Positions 9,846 through 20,585 are shown, counted from the stretch's first letter. The stretch is DNA of 64,000 nucleotides from Pigmentiphaga litoralis (GCF_013408655.1 NZ_JACCBP010000002.1:248001-312000); one strand, 5' to 3'. Numbers and translations: made by a program. Notes: generated from the letters alone by a model not told the origin.

Positions 9846-11644
9846 GCCGCTTCTTCCAGATAGAGCCCCCGCGTTTCCAGCTTGGCCTTGTGTTTGGCCA
9901 AGGCCGCGGCGGACGCAACCTGTTCGGGCTGCGTGTACTGCCCGCCCCGCACCCGCACCGCGCCGATCGACAGCGTGGTAAAGCCAAAGAAGCGCATCAT
10001 GCCGTCGCGGTCTTCGGCTTCGATGCCGCCGCGCTTCAGCGCCTCGGCATCGAATAACGAACGTGCCTTGGCATTGAAATCGTCGATGATGTCGGCGCAG
10101 CGCGTGGCCCAGTCCTGGCTCTGGAACACCACCACGAAGTCATCCCCACCCACGTGGCCGACAAAGTCGCGGCGCGCGTCGCAGTGCGCCACGAATACGC
10201 TGGCCACGAGCCGGATCATTTCATCGCCCTGCCAGTAGCCGTAGTAATCGTTGAAGGGCTTGAAGTGATTCAGGTCGCCATAGCAGGCGACAAAGTCGTT
10301 GCCACTCGCAAGCAATCGCGCAATGTGCTGGCTGATCGGAATGTTCCCGGGCAGGAAGGTCAGCGGGTTGGCGTGGCGCGCCGCTTCAATGCGGATTTCG
10401 GTCACGGCGCGCACCAGTTGTTCGCCGGTGCTCACGCCCAGGTACTTCCCGCCTTCGGTGATGATGAAACCTTCGGTCAGGTAGCGTTGGTCTTCGGACG
10501 TCAGCACCTGCGTCAGCGTTTCGATGCCCGTGTATCGGTCCAGCGTGAGCGGCGACATGTGCGCGAACAGCGTGCACGGCTTGCGGCCGTACAGTTCCTT
10601 GAAATAGGGCTTGGCGTACTGATCGAAGAACCGCTCGCGATTGAGCATGCCGACCGGTGCGCCGTCTTCCACGATCGCGATCGAATGCAGGGACTCGTCC
10701 GCCTGGAACATGACCGCCACCGTCTGGTGCGACGTGTCGGGCGACACCGCCGGCGCGCGCATCAGCATGCGTTCGACCCGAAAGTCCGAATGCACCGCGC
10801 GGCCCACTTCGGGCAGCACCGCGATCTCGGTGCTGTCCAGTTCGCGGCGGGCGTCGGCGTCGATCGCGCGCACCACCAGCGGCGCCGGCCGTCCAAAGAA
10901 ATAGCCCTGGCCGTAGGCCACGCCCAGGTCGCGGATCACGCGCAGTTCGACGTCGGTCTCGATGCCTTCGACGATCACCGAAGTACCCAGGCTGGCCGCC
11001 AGGCGCAGCAGGGCATCCAGCATCTGCACCTTTTCGCCATGGTCGCCAATGTCGCGCGCAAAGAACTTGTCGATCTTGACGATATTGGGTTTGACCTCGG
11101 TCCACAGCCGCAGGCTGGAACAGCCATCGCCAAAATCATCCAGCGCGATCTGCACCCCGCAAGCCCGCAGGCGCGCCACCGCGGCCAGCAGGGCGGGCAT
11201 GTCGGCCACCCGATCATGCTCGGTCAGCTCGAACACCAGCGATTCGGGCGACACCCGGATGCCGCGCAGCACCCGCAGCAGGTCGGTCACGTCATGGCGG
11301 GTCAGCGCTTCCACCAGCGCCGCGCCGCTGATGTTCACGAACAGCTTGCCCTTCATGGCCTGCCGCGACCAGGCCAGGATGCCGGCCCGCACACAGGCGA
11401 TTTCCAGTTCGATCAGCAGGCCTTCGGTGCGCGCCGCCGCGAACATGGCGTCGGGCATCTGCAGCGGCGTGCCGGCCGGCCCGCGCATCAGGCATTCATG
11501 GGCGGTGACGGCGCCGTCGGCCAGCCGCACGATGGGCTGGAACACCGGATGCAGGGCGCCTTCGGCCAGCACGCGGGCCAGCGTCCAGGGAATATCCGCC
11601 GCCGACTGCCAGTTCCCGGCAGGGGTCGCTCGAAGAGCAGTCAT
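9842..11644 (-). CDS. EAL-CBS-GGDEF c-di-GMP signalling protein
   Basis: This 600-residue cytoplasmic protein has an EAL domain first (about residues 25-275), a CBS-pair-like region (about 295-430) and a C-terminal GGDEF domain (about 440-595), the reverse of the usual GGDEF-EAL order. The EAL signature is ECL (HECLMRG), but the other catalytic elements remain (FELTEHD, IALDDFGDG, KIDKFF, IVEGIET). The cyclase motif is GGDDF, accepted in active enzymes. The inhibitory I-site RxxD is absent: ARRD stands there. It could make or degrade c-di-GMP with ligand control by the CBS region. ATG 11644 is chosen; an in-frame TTG lies at 11698. No membrane segment is apparent. Confidence 0.88.
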   Translation of the reverse strand: MTALRATPAGNWQSAADIPWTLARVLAEGALHPVFQPIVRLADGAVTAHECLMRGPAGTPLQMPDAMFAAARTEGLLIELEIACVRAGILAWSRQAMKGKLFVNISGAALVEALTRHDVTDLLRVLRGIRVSPESLVFELTEHDRVADMPALLAAVARLRACGVQIALDDFGDGCSSLRLWTEVKPNIVKIDKFFARDIGDHGEKVQMLDALLRLAASLGTSVIVEGIETDVELRVIRDLGVAYGQGYFFGRPAPLVVRAIDADARRELDSTEIAVLPEVGRAVHSDFRVERMLMRAPAVSPDTSHQTVAVMFQADESLHSIAIVEDGAPVGMLNRERFFDQYAKPYFKELYGRKPCTLFAHMSPLTLDRYTGIETLTQVLTSEDQRYLTEGFIITEGGKYLGVSTGEQLVRAVTEIRIEAARHANPLTFLPGNIPISQHIARLLASGNDFVACYGDLNHFKPFNDYYGYWQGDEMIRLVASVFVAHCDARRDFVGHVGGDDFVVVFQSQDWATRCADIIDDFNAKARSLFDAEALKRGGIEAEDRDGMMRFFGFTTLSIGAVRVRGGQYTQPEQVASAAALAKHKAKLETRGLYLEEAA

Positions 11645-11752
11645 GGGTGCACGGCGGCGGGACGCAGGAGTGGAAGGTGCGGCAGTATCCGCCCGCAATG
11701 TGAACGGCGCGTGACGGGCGGGCGGTGTGGCGCCCGCGGCACAGTCAGCGCG

Positions 11753-12508
11753 TCAGATCCAGCCCAGCGTGGCGCTCAACGCCGACACCAGGGCGATCCC
11801 GGCGGTTTCGGTCCGCAGCACGCGGTCGCCGAAACGCACGGGCTGCACGCCGTGGCGGGCGGCCAGGGCCATTTCTTCGGGTGACCATCCTCCTTCCGGA
11901 CCAATCAGGAGTTCTACGCCATTTGCCAGGTCGCCGGGGCGCTGGGTCGCGAGTATCGTGAGGCGGTCCTTGGCGTCGGGGTCGCAGATCAGGCGCAGCG
12001 GGGCGGATGAAAGATCGCCGGAACCCGACAGAAAGTACTGCTCGGCCGTCAGCGGCGCGAAGACCTGCGGCACCCGGTTGCGGCCGGATTGCTCGCAGGC
12101 CGCCACCGTGATGCGGCGCCAGTGCACCAGGCGTTTGTCGAGCCGGTCGCCCGACAGGCGCAGCACCGACCGGGTCGCCGCGATGGGCTGGATGGCATGG
12201 GCGCCGACTTCAACCGCCTTTTCGATCACCCAGTCCATCTTGTCGCCGGAAGCGATGCCCTGGACCAGGGTAATGCGGCCGGGCAGTTCGGCTTCGCGCG
12301 GGTCGTGGTCACCCAGCGCCGCCCAGCCGCCCTTGCCTTCGGCTTCCAGCCGCGCCGGGACCTGTCCACCCTGTCCATTGAACAGGATGACGTCTTCGCC
12401 GTCGCGCAGCCGCAGCACCCGGAAAGCGTGGTGCGCGATGTCGGCGGGAAGCGGGACGCGGGTGTTCGGGGCAAGAGGAAGATCAACGAAAAAACGTGGG
12501 AGAGACAT
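11753..12508 (-). CDS. rsmE: 16S rRNA (uracil-1498-N3)-methyltransferase
   Basis: This 251-residue SPOUT-fold methyltransferase makes N3-methyl-uridine at position 1498 of 16S rRNA. Diagnostic blocks are the N-terminal PRFFVDLPL, the central RITVAACEQSGRN, and the C-terminal knot LIGPEGGWSPEE with RVLRTETAG, which bind S-adenosylmethionine. ATG 12508 gives the normal family start (SLPRFF); the frame continues upstream without family similarity. It is divergent from tkt, with 125 bp between the two start codons. Confidence 0.95.
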   Translation of the reverse strand: MSLPRFFVDLPLAPNTRVPLPADIAHHAFRVLRLRDGEDVILFNGQGGQVPARLEAEGKGGWAALGDHDPREAELPGRITLVQGIASGDKMDWVIEKAVEVGAHAIQPIAATRSVLRLSGDRLDKRLVHWRRITVAACEQSGRNRVPQVFAPLTAEQYFLSGSGDLSSAPLRLICDPDAKDRLTILATQRPGDLANGVELLIGPEGGWSPEEMALAARHGVQPVRFGDRVLRTETAGIALVSALSATLGWI

Positions 12509-12633
12509 GCTGGGCGGGGGTCGATGTAACAGATCAGTAACGGTCCGCAAGGCGCGATCGGTGCGAAGCTGACACGAATGTTAAACTCTAAAGCTTTGTA
12601 GCTGCGGGGTTTCCCGCCGGATAGAGCGCCTTT

Positions 12634-14685
12634 ATGAGCAAGCAAGCTGCCCCTCATTCATCGATGGCCAACGCGATTCGCGCGCTGGCGATGGATGCCG
12701 TTCAACAGGCCAATTCGGGCCACCCCGGCGCGCCCATGGGCATGGCCGAGATCGCCCAGGCGCTGTGGAACCGGCACCTGCGCCACAACCCCGCCAATCC
12801 GGCGTGGGCCGATCGCGACCGCTTCGTGCTGTCGAACGGGCATGGCTCGATGCTCATTTACGCCTTGCTGCACCTGACCGGCTACGACCTGCCGATGTCC
12901 GAGCTGCGCAACTTCCGGCAAATGCATTCCCGCACGCCTGGCCATCCCGAAGTGGGTATTACCCCCGGGGTAGAAACCACCACCGGTCCGCTGGGCCAGG
13001 GCGTCTCGAACGCCGTCGGCATGGCGCTGGCCGAAGCGCTGCTGGCCACCGAATTCAACCGCCCGGGCCTGCCCATCGTCGACCACTTCACCTATGCATT
13101 CGTGGGTGACGGCTGCCTGATGGAAGGCGTGTCGCACGAAGTCGCCTCGCTGGCGGGCACGCTCAAGCTGTCCAAGCTGGTCGTGCTGTACGACGCGAAC
13201 GGCATTTCGATCGACGGTCACATCGAACCCTGGTTCGGCGACGACACCGCCAAACGTTTCGAAGCCTATGGCTGGAACGTGATCCGCGACGTCGACGGCC
13301 ACGATGTGGACGCGGTCGACGCCGCTATCGGCAGCGCCAAGGCGCAGGCCACGGCAGCGGGCGGCAAGCCCACCCTGATCGTCTGCAAGACGGTGATCGG
13401 CAAGGGCGCGCCCACGATGGCCGGCACGCACAACGTGCACGGCGCGCCGCTGGGCGACAAGGAAATCTCGGCCACGCGCGCCGCCATCGACTGGCAGCAT
13501 GCGCCGTTCGAGATCCCGGCCGACGTGTACGCCGCCTGGGACGCGAAGGAAGCCGGCCAGTCCGCCGAGTCGACCTGGAACAAGTGCTTTGCCGAGTACC
13601 GCACGCAGTTCCCCGACCTGGCCGCCGAGTTCGAACGCCGCATGAAGGGTGACCTGCCTGCCGATTTTTCGGACACGCTGGCGCGCATCGTGGCGCAGAC
13701 GGCCGACAAGCAGGAAACGCTGGCCAGCCGCAAGGCGTCCCAGCAGATGATCGCGGCGCTGGTCGACGTGCTGCCTGAAATGCTGGGCGGATCGGCCGAC
13801 CTGACCGGATCGAACTTCACGGACTGGAAGGGCGTGGCCGCGGTACGGCCTGGCGAGCAGGGCATCCAGTTCGGCCGCCACATCAACTACGGCGTGCGCG
13901 AATTCGGCATGAGCGCCATCATGAACGGGATCGCGCTGCACGGCGGCTACCTGCCGTTCGGCGGCACCTTCCTGACCTTTGCCGACTATTCGCGCAATGC
14001 GCTGCGGATGGCGGCGTTGATGAAACAACGCGTGGTGTTCGTGTTCACGCACGATTCGATCGGCCTGGGCGAAGACGGCCCGACCCATCAATCCGTGGAA
14101 CACGCCGCCAGCCTGCGCCTGATCCCGAACCTGTCGGTATGGCGTCCGTGCGACACGACCGAAACGGCGGTGGCCTGGGGCGCGGCGGTCGAACGTCCCT
14201 CCAGCATCGGCATGCAGGTGCGTGCCGGCGGCCCGACGGCGCTGCTGCTGTCGCGCCAGAACCTGCCTTTCGTTGAACGTGACCAGGACACCATCGCGGC
14301 CGTGGCGCGCGGCGGCTATGTGCTGCGTGACGCGCTGGGCGCGGCCGCGGTGATCATTGCCACGGGTTCCGAAGTGGGCCTGGCGCTCGCCGCGCAAGAA
14401 GCGCTGGCGGCCGAAGGCGTGCTGGTGCGCGTCGTGTCGATGCCGAGCACCGATGTGTTCGACCGGCAGGACGCCGACTGGCGCGAGAAGGTCTTGCCCA
14501 AGGGTCTGCCGCGCGTTGCAGTCGAAGCCGGCGTGACCGATTTCTGGCGCAAGTACGTGGGCCTGGAAGGCGACGTGGTCGGCATCGACACCTTTGGCGA
14601 GTCCGCCCCGGCAGGTGTCCTGTTCAAGCATTTCGGCTTCACCGCGGAACATGTCGCGGCTGCGGTCAAGAAAGTGATTGGTTGA
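12634..14685 (+). CDS. tkt: Transketolase
   Basis: This 683-residue thiamine-diphosphate enzyme transfers two-carbon ketol units between sugar phosphates in the pentose phosphate pathway. The N-terminal block [13 protein letters not shown], the cofactor motif GDGCLMEG followed downstream by DANGISIDG, and [13 protein letters not shown] in the pyrimidine domain are all present, and the length is typical. It starts a run with gap, pgk and fba, an arrangement common in Burkholderiales central carbon metabolism. The spacer to gap is 53 bp. Confidence 0.97.
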   Translation: MSKQAAPHSSMANAIRALAMDAVQQANSGHPGAPMGMAEIAQALWNRHLRHNPANPAWADRDRFVLSNGHGSMLIYALLHLTGYDLPMSELRNFRQMHSRTPGHPEVGITPGVETTTGPLGQGVSNAVGMALAEALLATEFNRPGLPIVDHFTYAFVGDGCLMEGVSHEVASLAGTLKLSKLVVLYDANGISIDGHIEPWFGDDTAKRFEAYGWNVIRDVDGHDVDAVDAAIGSAKAQATAAGGKPTLIVCKTVIGKGAPTMAGTHNVHGAPLGDKEISATRAAIDWQHAPFEIPADVYAAWDAKEAGQSAESTWNKCFAEYRTQFPDLAAEFERRMKGDLPADFSDTLARIVAQTADKQETLASRKASQQMIAALVDVLPEMLGGSADLTGSNFTDWKGVAAVRPGEQGIQFGRHINYGVREFGMSAIMNGIALHGGYLPFGGTFLTFADYSRNALRMAALMKQRVVFVFTHDSIGLGEDGPTHQSVEHAASLRLIPNLSVWRPCDTTETAVAWGAAVERPSSIGMQVRAGGPTALLLSRQNLPFVERDQDTIAAVARGGYVLRDALGAAAVIIATGSEVGLALAAQEALAAEGVLVRVVSMPSTDVFDRQDADWREKVLPKGLPRVAVEAGVTDFWRKYVGLEGDVVGIDTFGESAPAGVLFKHFGFTAEHVAAAVKKVIG

Positions 14686-14738
14686 GAGTTGACGACTAGT
14701 ACCCGAATATTCATATCACCACCTCGAGGAAACACACC

Positions 14739-15749
14739 ATGACCATCCGTGTCGCGATCAATGGCTACGGCCGCATCGGCCGCAACGTCCTTCGTGCCCA
14801 TTACGAAGGCGGCAAGAAGCATGACATCGAAATCGTTGCGATCAACGACCTGGGCGATCCCAAGACCAACGCCCACCTGACGCAGTACGACACGGCCCAT
14901 GGCAAGTTCCCGGGTACGGTCACCGTCGACGGCGACTACATGGTCGTGAACGGCGACAAGATCCGCGTTCTGGCCAACCGCAACCCGGCCGAACTGCCGT
15001 GGGGCGAGCTGAACGTCGACGTCGTCATGGAGTGCACGGGCTTCTTCACCACGAAGGAAAAGGCCAGCGCGCACATCAAGGGCGGCGCCAAGAAGGTCAT
15101 CATCTCGGCCCCGGGCGGCAAGGATGTGGACGCAACGATCGTCTACGGCGTGAACCACAACGTCCTGAAGTCGACCGACACCGTCATCTCGAACGCATCG
15201 TGCACGACCAACTGCCTGGCTCCGCTGGTGCAGCCGCTGCACGCCAAGCTGGGCCTCGTGTCGGGCCTGATGACCACGATCCACTCGTACACCAACGACC
15301 AGGTCCTGACCGACGTCTATCACGAAGACCTGCGCCGCGCCCGTTCGGCCACGCACAGCATGATCCCGACCAAGACCGGCGCCGCTGCCGCCGTGGGCCT
15401 GGTGATGCCGGAACTGAATGGCAAGCTGGATGGCTTTGCGATCCGCGTCCCGACCATCAACGTGTCGCTGGTCGACCTGTCGTTCGTTGCCTCGCGCGAC
15501 ACGACCGTTGAAGAAGTCAACGCCATCATGAAGGAAGCCGCCGAAGGCGAACTGAAGGGCATCCTGGACTACAACACCGCACCCCTGGTGTCGGTCGACT
15601 TCAACCACAACCCGGCCTCGAGCAGCTTTGATGCGACGCTGACCAAGGTCATCGGCAATCTGGTCAAGGTGTCGTCGTGGTACGACAACGAGTGGGGCTT
15701 CAGCAACCGCATGCTGGACACCACCATCGCCCTGACGTCGGCGAAGTAA
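14739..15749 (+). CDS. gap: Glyceraldehyde-3-phosphate dehydrogenase, type I
   Basis: This 336-residue enzyme has the Rossmann start [13 protein letters not shown] and the catalytic cysteine in [12 protein letters not shown], with the conserved [12 protein letters not shown] near the C-terminus. It catalyses the NAD(P)-linked oxidation of glyceraldehyde-3-phosphate to 1,3-bisphosphoglycerate. A GAGGAA ribosome-binding site precedes ATG 14739. Codon use is strongly biased to the preferred C-ending codons, as expected for an abundant protein. It is two bases from pgk, so the two are co-translated. Confidence 0.97.
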   Translation: MTIRVAINGYGRIGRNVLRAHYEGGKKHDIEIVAINDLGDPKTNAHLTQYDTAHGKFPGTVTVDGDYMVVNGDKIRVLANRNPAELPWGELNVDVVMECTGFFTTKEKASAHIKGGAKKVIISAPGGKDVDATIVYGVNHNVLKSTDTVISNASCTTNCLAPLVQPLHAKLGLVSGLMTTIHSYTNDQVLTDVYHEDLRRARSATHSMIPTKTGAAAAVGLVMPELNGKLDGFAIRVPTINVSLVDLSFVASRDTTVEEVNAIMKEAAEGELKGILDYNTAPLVSVDFNHNPASSSFDATLTKVIGNLVKVSSWYDNEWGFSNRMLDTTIALTSAK

Positions 15750-15751
15750 TC

Positions 15752-16945
15752 ATGAGCAAGGTCCTCACGCTGTCGGGTCTGGCGTCGGAAGGCAAGCTGA
15801 AGGGCAAGCGCGTATTCATCCGCGCCGACCTGAACGTGCCTCTTGGCGACCAGGGCCAGATCACGGAAGACACGCGCATCCGCGCGTCGGTGCCCGGCAT
15901 CCGCCTGGCGCTGGACGCGGGCGCCGCCGTCATGGTGACGTCCCACCTCGGTCGTCCGACCGAAGGCACGCTGACCCCGGCCGATTCGCTGGGTGTCGTG
16001 GGCCAGCGCCTGTCCGAACTGCTGGGCAAGCCGGTCCGCCTGGCGACCGACTGGGTCGACGGCGTGGACGTGGCCCCGGGCGAAGTGGTTCTGCTCGAGA
16101 ACTGCCGCGTCAACAAGGGTGAAAAGAAGAACGACGAAGCGCTGTCCAAAAAGCTGGCTGCGCTGTGCGACGTGTACGTGAACGATGCCTTCGGCACCGC
16201 GCACCGTGCCGAAGCCACCACCCACGGCATCGCAAAGTACGCGGCCGTAGCGTGCGCCGGTCCGCTGCTCGAAGCCGAACTGGACGCGCTGGGCCGCGCC
16301 CTGCTGGCGCCCAAGCGTCCGCTGGTCGCCATCGTGGCCGGTTCCAAGGTCTCGTCCAAGCTGACGATCCTGCGCGCGCTGGCCGACAAGGTCGACGCGC
16401 TGATCGTGGGCGGCGGCATCGCCAACACGTTCATGCTGGCCAAGGGCCTGCCGATCGGCAAGTCGCTGGCCGAGCCGGACCTGGTGGAAGAAGCCCGCGC
16501 GATCATCGATCTGATGCAATCGCGTGGCGCTGCCGTGCCGATCCCGACCGACGTCGTCTGCGCCAAGAAGTTTGCCGCCGACGCGCCTGCCGAGACCAAG
16601 GCGGCGGCCGACGTGGCCGACGACGACATGATCCTGGACATCGGCCCGCAAACGGCCGCCTTCCTGGCGGATTCGCTCAAGGCCGCCGGGACCATCGTCT
16701 GGAACGGCCCGGTGGGCGTGTTCGAGTTCGACGCGTTCGAAAACGGCACCAAAACGCTGGCCCAGGCCATCGCCGCGTCGCCGGCATTTTCGATCGCCGG
16801 TGGCGGCGACACGCTGGCCGCGATTGCCAAGTACGGCATTGCGGACCAGGTGGGATATATCTCGACCGGGGGTGGCGCTTTCCTGGAATTCCTGGAAGGC
16901 AAGACGCTCCCGGCCGTGGCGATCCTGCAGGAACGCGCCGCCTGA
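15752..16945 (+). CDS. pgk: Phosphoglycerate kinase
   Basis: This 397-residue two-domain kinase transfers phosphate from 1,3-bisphosphoglycerate to ADP. Key motifs are [10 protein letters not shown] at the N-terminus, SHLGRPTEG, and the nucleotide-side WNGPVGVFE and GGGDTLAAI with [14 protein letters not shown] at the end. ATG 15752 is two bases after the gap stop; the longer upstream frame overlaps gap and is spurious. A terminator stem follows at 17017. Confidence 0.97.
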   Translation: MSKVLTLSGLASEGKLKGKRVFIRADLNVPLGDQGQITEDTRIRASVPGIRLALDAGAAVMVTSHLGRPTEGTLTPADSLGVVGQRLSELLGKPVRLATDWVDGVDVAPGEVVLLENCRVNKGEKKNDEALSKKLAALCDVYVNDAFGTAHRAEATTHGIAKYAAVACAGPLLEAELDALGRALLAPKRPLVAIVAGSKVSSKLTILRALADKVDALIVGGGIANTFMLAKGLPIGKSLAEPDLVEEARAIIDLMQSRGAAVPIPTDVVCAKKFAADAPAETKAAADVADDDMILDIGPQTAAFLADSLKAAGTIVWNGPVGVFEFDAFENGTKTLAQAIAASPAFSIAGGGDTLAAIAKYGIADQVGYISTGGGAFLEFLEGKTLPAVAILQERAA

Positions 16946-17254
16946 GCGGTGGCTTCCGACCGATGATCCGTATGCGCCAGACATCGTCTGGACTGCGGCG
17001 TTTGACGTAGTACCCGGGGCTTCGAGGCGGCGTAAAGTGGTAGGCCGCCTCGGAGCCCTTCTTTTGTAAATCGCTACCGAACGCAAAAACCCTGGCTCCG
17101 GCGCGGGTTGTCGCGTATTTAGTTCGGGCGAGTGGTTCACCCGCCGGTCGAATACCGCTGACAGAATGCTTTGCGGTCAGGCCCAAGCGCCTGGCCGGAT
17201 CACCGATTTCGTGTTTCCGATTTGCTCAGGCATCAATCTCCAGGAGTTTCAAAA
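16946..17254 (+). other. 309-bp spacer between pgk and fba
   Basis: No gene is supported here. The first 120 bases carry the pgk terminator. The remaining 190 bases are the upstream region of fba and hold a short imperfect hairpin around 17124-17147 (GGCG and CGCC arms); CAGGAG at 17241-17246 is the fba ribosome-binding site. Many relatives carry pyruvate kinase between pgk and fba; no trace of it is visible here. Confidence 0.6.
17017..17065 (+). terminator. Rho-independent terminator after pgk
   Basis: A 15-bp stem with one G-U pair (17017-17031 with 17044-17058) closes a 12-base loop and is followed by TTCTTTT. It sits about 70 bp after the pgk stop and would separate tkt-gap-pgk transcription from fba. 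Confidence 0.85.
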
Positions 17255-18319
17255 ATGGCCCTAGTTTCCATGCGTCAACTGCTCGATCACGCAGCAGAAA
17301 ACGGTTACGGCATCCCCGCCTTCAACGTGAACAACCTGGAACAGGTCCAGGCCATCATGGAAGCGGCAAACGAGACCGACAGCCCGGTCATCATGCAAGC
17401 CTCGGCAGGCGCCCGCAAGTACGCTGGCGAAGGCTTCCTGAAGGCCCTGATCGCCGCGGCAGTCGACACCTACCCGCACATTCCGGTGGTGATGCACCAG
17501 GACCACGGCCAGTCGCCGAAGGTGTGTGAAGGCGCCATCAACATGGGCTTTTCCAGCGTGATGATGGACGGCTCGCTGCAAGAAGACGGCAAGACCATTG
17601 CCGACTACGAATACAACCTCGACGTGACCCGTCGCGTCGTGGAAATGGCGCACGCCCGCGGCATTACCGTCGAAGGCGAACTGGGTTCGCTGGGTTCGCT
17701 CGAAACCATGATGGGCGACAAGGAAGACGGCCACGGCTTCGAAGGCACCCTGACCCGCGAACAGCTGCTGACCGACCCGGAACAAGCCGCCGACTTTGCC
17801 AAGCGCACCCAGATCGACGCGCTGGCCATCGCCATCGGCACCAGCCACGGCGCGTACAAGTTCTCGCGCAAGCCCACGGGCGACATCCTGGCGATCGACC
17901 GCATCAAGGAAATCCATCGCCGCCTGCCCAGCACCCACCTGGTCATGCACGGCAGCTCCAGTGTTCCGCAGGACCAGCTCGCGATCATTCGCGAATTCGG
18001 CGGCAACATGAAGGAAACGTATGGCGTGCCGGTCGAAGAGATCCAGGAAGCCATCAAGCACGGCGTGCGCAAGATCAACATCGACACCGACATCCGTCTG
18101 GCCATGACCGCCGCGATCCGGAAGTTCTTTGCCGAGAACCCCGAAAAGTTCGACCCGCGCGAATACCTGAAGCCTGCCCGCGAAGCCGCGAAAAAGATCT
18201 GCCTGCAGCGCTACCAGGAATTCGGCACCGCCGGCAACGCCAGCAAGATCAAGGCCGTGCCGCTGTCGGAAATCGCAACCATGTACGCAACGGGTAAACT
18301 CCAGCAAGTCGTCGCGTAA
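17255..18319 (+). CDS. fba: Fructose-bisphosphate aldolase, class II
   Basis: This 354-residue zinc-dependent aldolase interconverts fructose-1,6-bisphosphate with glyceraldehyde-3-phosphate and dihydroxyacetone phosphate. Zinc and active-site residues are visible in [22 protein letters not shown] and [13 protein letters not shown], and in the KINIDTDIR segment. It is the class IIB-like form common in betaproteobacteria. ATG 17255 has CAGGAG eight bases upstream and the family-typical start [12 protein letters not shown]. purC follows after 31 bp. Confidence 0.97.
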   Translation: MALVSMRQLLDHAAENGYGIPAFNVNNLEQVQAIMEAANETDSPVIMQASAGARKYAGEGFLKALIAAAVDTYPHIPVVMHQDHGQSPKVCEGAINMGFSSVMMDGSLQEDGKTIADYEYNLDVTRRVVEMAHARGITVEGELGSLGSLETMMGDKEDGHGFEGTLTREQLLTDPEQAADFAKRTQIDALAIAIGTSHGAYKFSRKPTGDILAIDRIKEIHRRLPSTHLVMHGSSSVPQDQLAIIREFGGNMKETYGVPVEEIQEAIKHGVRKINIDTDIRLAMTAAIRKFFAENPEKFDPREYLKPAREAAKKICLQRYQEFGTAGNASKIKAVPLSEIATMYATGKLQQVVA

Positions 18320-18350
18320 GCGGCATCCATTCCGAACTTCAGGCAGATCC

Positions 18351-19232
18351 ATGTCCGCACCGCTTTATCAGTCCACCATTCAATCCCTGCCGTTGCTCGC
18401 GCGCGGCAAAGTGCGCGACATGTACGCGGTCGGCGACGACAAGTTGCTGATCGTGACGACCGACCGCCTGTCCGCGTTCGATGTGATCCTGGATGACCCG
18501 ATCCCGGGCAAGGGCGAAGTGCTCAATTCGCTCACGGACTTCTGGTTCGATCGCCTCGGGACCATCATCCCCAACCACCTGACCGGCATTGCGCCCGAAA
18601 CGGTGGTGACGGAACTGGAACGCGAACAGGTCACGGGCCGCGCCGTGGTGGTGAAGCGGCTCAAGCCGGTGCTGGTGGAAGCCGTGGTGCGGGGCTACCT
18701 GATCGGTTCGGGATGGAATGATTACCAGGCAACGGGTTCGGTCTGCGGCATCACGCTGCCGGCTGGCCTGCAGCAAGCCGACAAGCTGCCGTCGCCGATC
18801 TTTACGCCGGCGGCCAAGGCCGAACTGGGTGCGCACGATGAAAACGTAGATTTCGAGCACGTGGTGCGCGAAGTGGGCCCGCAACTGGCCGAGCAGATCC
18901 GTGAAGTGTCCTTGCGGATCTACCAGGTCGCGGCCGACTACGCCGCCCAGCGCGGCATCATCATCGCCGACACCAAGTTCGAATTCGGCCTGGACGAAAA
19001 CAACCAGCTGCACCTGATGGACGAAGTGCTGACCCCGGACTCGTCGCGTTTCTGGCCTGCCGATTCGTACGCGCCGGGCATGAGCCCGCCGTCGTTCGAC
19101 AAGCAGTTCGTGCGTGACTGGCTCGAGACGCAGGACTGGGGCAAGACCGCCCCGGCCCCGCGCCTGCCGGCCGATGTGCTGCAAAAGACATCGGACAAGT
19201 ACAAGGAAGCCCGTGCGAGGTTGGTAGCTTGA
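18351..19232 (+). CDS. purC: Phosphoribosylaminoimidazole-succinocarboxamide synthase (SAICAR synthetase)
   Basis: This 293-residue enzyme joins aspartate to CAIR with ATP in purine synthesis. Family blocks include [41 protein letters not shown] and [17 protein letters not shown]. It belongs to the longer class that contains the SVCGITLP insertion. It follows fba closely, and the other early purine genes purE and purK lie 2.4 kb downstream, separated by two minus-strand genes. The 3' region folds strongly and ends in a terminator. Confidence 0.97.
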   Translation: MSAPLYQSTIQSLPLLARGKVRDMYAVGDDKLLIVTTDRLSAFDVILDDPIPGKGEVLNSLTDFWFDRLGTIIPNHLTGIAPETVVTELEREQVTGRAVVVKRLKPVLVEAVVRGYLIGSGWNDYQATGSVCGITLPAGLQQADKLPSPIFTPAAKAELGAHDENVDFEHVVREVGPQLAEQIREVSLRIYQVAADYAAQRGIIIADTKFEFGLDENNQLHLMDEVLTPDSSRFWPADSYAPGMSPPSFDKQFVRDWLETQDWGKTAPAPRLPADVLQKTSDKYKEARARLVA

Positions 19233-19248
19233 AACGACGAATAAAACG

Positions 19249-19374
19249 GCTGATCGCGTGGGTAGTGAGCCTGTGAAGGCTCGGGTCTGCAAGGACCCGC
19301 CTGCGACGGTCAGCAAACAGTAAGTCCGCAGGATGTAAAAACGCCGGTTCGAATGGGAACCGGCGTTTTTTTTT
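19249..19374 (+). ncRNA. Candidate structured RNA or 3'-UTR element downstream of purC
   Basis: This non-coding segment starts 16 bp after the purC stop. Two adjacent hairpins have 6-bp stems and GNRA tetraloops: 19267-19282 (loop GTGA) and 19283-19298 (loop GCAA). An outer 8-bp helix (19249-19256 with 19307-19314, one G-U) could enclose both. CCTGCG at 19300-19305 pairs with CGCAGG at 19327-19332; this would cross the outer helix as a pseudoknot or be an alternative pairing. The unit ends in a strong terminator. I recognise no known riboswitch. A 6S-like RNA was considered: GTGAGC, GCTCGG and TGCGACG elements recall the apical part of E. coli 6S RNA, but the length and closing stem do not fit. 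Confidence 0.45.
19340..19374 (+). terminator. Rho-independent terminator downstream of purC
   Basis: A perfect 11-bp stem (19340-19350 with 19357-19367) with loop GAATGG is followed by a run of nine T that begins inside the stem (19366-19374). It ends transcription from fba-purC and the structured segment before it. The convergent nitronate monooxygenase-like gene stops 26 bp further on. Confidence 0.93.
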
Positions 19375-19400
19375 GGGGTGGGCGAGGCTGAAGTGCGTGG

Positions 19401-20462
19401 TCAGCCCTTCATTTCATCCGCCAGCGTCTTCATCAGGTCCGTGGCGGTCATCTCGCGGGCCAGCGGGGCGCCTTGGCCGGCCCACTGCGCTGCAAATTCG
19501 TGGTTGTCCTGCTTGCCGGCGGCGCCGTTGATCTGCTTGGCCGCGTCGTAGGCCAGCGGGTAGTCGGCCGGGGGCGGGCTGCCGGCGGCTTCACCGAATT
19601 CGATGTAGCGGTTGACCATGCCCCGCGCCGGACGGCCCGACAGCACCGAAGTCAGGCGCGTGGAATAGGCGCGGTCGCCGCTCAGGTTGGCGCGGTAGGC
19701 GGCATTGGCTGCCGATTCCGGGCACAGCACGAAGGCGGTACCCAGTTGCGCTGCCGCCGCGCCCAGGTCCAGCGCGGCCTTGATGCCTCGGCCATCCATG
19801 ATGCCGCCAGCGGCAACCACGGGCAGACGCGTTTCGCGCAAGATCAGGCGCACTAGCACCCAGGTGGGCAAGGCTTCGTCCACCGCCGACGGATCAAACA
19901 TGCCGCGATGGCCGCCCGCTTCGATGCCCTGCGCCACGATGGCGTCGATGCCGGCCTGTTCGACCTGCCAGGCCTCATCCAGGTTGGTGGCGGTGGCCAT
20001 GGTCACGATGCCGGCCTTGCGCAGCGCCTGGATCTGGTCAGCCGATGGCAGGCCGAAGTGGAAGCTGACCACGGCCGGGCGGGTGGACACCAGCATGTCG
20101 AACGCGGCGTCGTCGCCCAGAAAGCTTGGGTAGATTTCGTTCAGCTGAGCGGGCGCTGGAATGCCGGCCTCGGCGAACAGCGGGGCCAGGTGCGACAGCC
20201 AGGCCGCTTCGCGTTCGGTGTCGCGCTGCGCGGGCGCGTGGCAGAACACGTTGACGTTGAACGGGCGTTTGGTCAGCGCGCGGGTGGCCTGGATGGCCTC
20301 GCGGGCCTGGTCTACCGTGCTGGCGCCGATGCCCAGCGAGCCCAGCCCGCCCGCATTGGACACGGCGGCGGCAAGCTGCGGTGTCGACACCCCGGCCATG
20401 GGCGCCTGGATGATGGGAAGGGACAGGCCCAGGCGGGCCAGGAAAGGACGGGAAGCGGACAC
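19401..20462 (-). CDS. Nitronate monooxygenase / 2-nitropropane dioxygenase-like flavoprotein
   Basis: This 353-residue FMN-dependent TIM-barrel protein belongs to the nitronate monooxygenase family, which oxidises alkyl nitronates. Visible blocks are [26 protein letters not shown], the catalytic-histidine segment [10 protein letters not shown], and the phosphate-binding [10 protein letters not shown] followed by [12 protein letters not shown]. The start is a GTG at 20462, supported by AAGGAG seven bases upstream. It interrupts the purine genes on the opposite strand; no functional link to them is apparent. Family members differ in substrate, so the natural substrate is open. Confidence 0.9.
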   Translation of the reverse strand: MSASRPFLARLGLSLPIIQAPMAGVSTPQLAAAVSNAGGLGSLGIGASTVDQAREAIQATRALTKRPFNVNVFCHAPAQRDTEREAAWLSHLAPLFAEAGIPAPAQLNEIYPSFLGDDAAFDMLVSTRPAVVSFHFGLPSADQIQALRKAGIVTMATATNLDEAWQVEQAGIDAIVAQGIEAGGHRGMFDPSAVDEALPTWVLVRLILRETRLPVVAAGGIMDGRGIKAALDLGAAAAQLGTAFVLCPESAANAAYRANLSGDRAYSTRLTSVLSGRPARGMVNRYIEFGEAAGSPPPADYPLAYDAAKQINGAAGKQDNHEFAAQWAGQGAPLAREMTATDLMKTLADEMKG

Positions 20463-20585
20463 GGAAAGCTCCTTGCAGCGGCGGGGAAGGCGGGACGTGG
20501 GGCGAGGGCGGCGGGTCAGGCGGCGGCTAGGGCGGCCTCAGCAAGAGCCGCGACTGGCCGCCTTTTTACGCCAGAGGCACGCAGT

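Noticed and set aside
12658..14652. A 664-residue minus-strand frame opposite tkt
   Set aside because: Composition artefact of high GC third positions; no motif, and the plus strand is a full-length transketolase.
14689..14717. TTGACG near 14689 as a sigma-70 promoter for gap
   Set aside because: The hexamer is close to consensus but the -10 options at 16-17 bp match only three of six bases; not supported enough to annotate.
12634..18319. tkt-gap-pgk-fba as a Calvin-cycle operon
   Set aside because: No RuBisCO, phosphoribulokinase or cbbR is present; the set is explained by glycolysis/gluconeogenesis and the pentose phosphate pathway.
19233..19374. Assignment of the purC downstream element as 6S RNA, SRP RNA or tmRNA
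   Set aside because: It is too short and lacks the closing stem of 6S RNA, lacks the SRP GGAAGC-type core, and has neither a tag reading frame nor a tRNA-like end.
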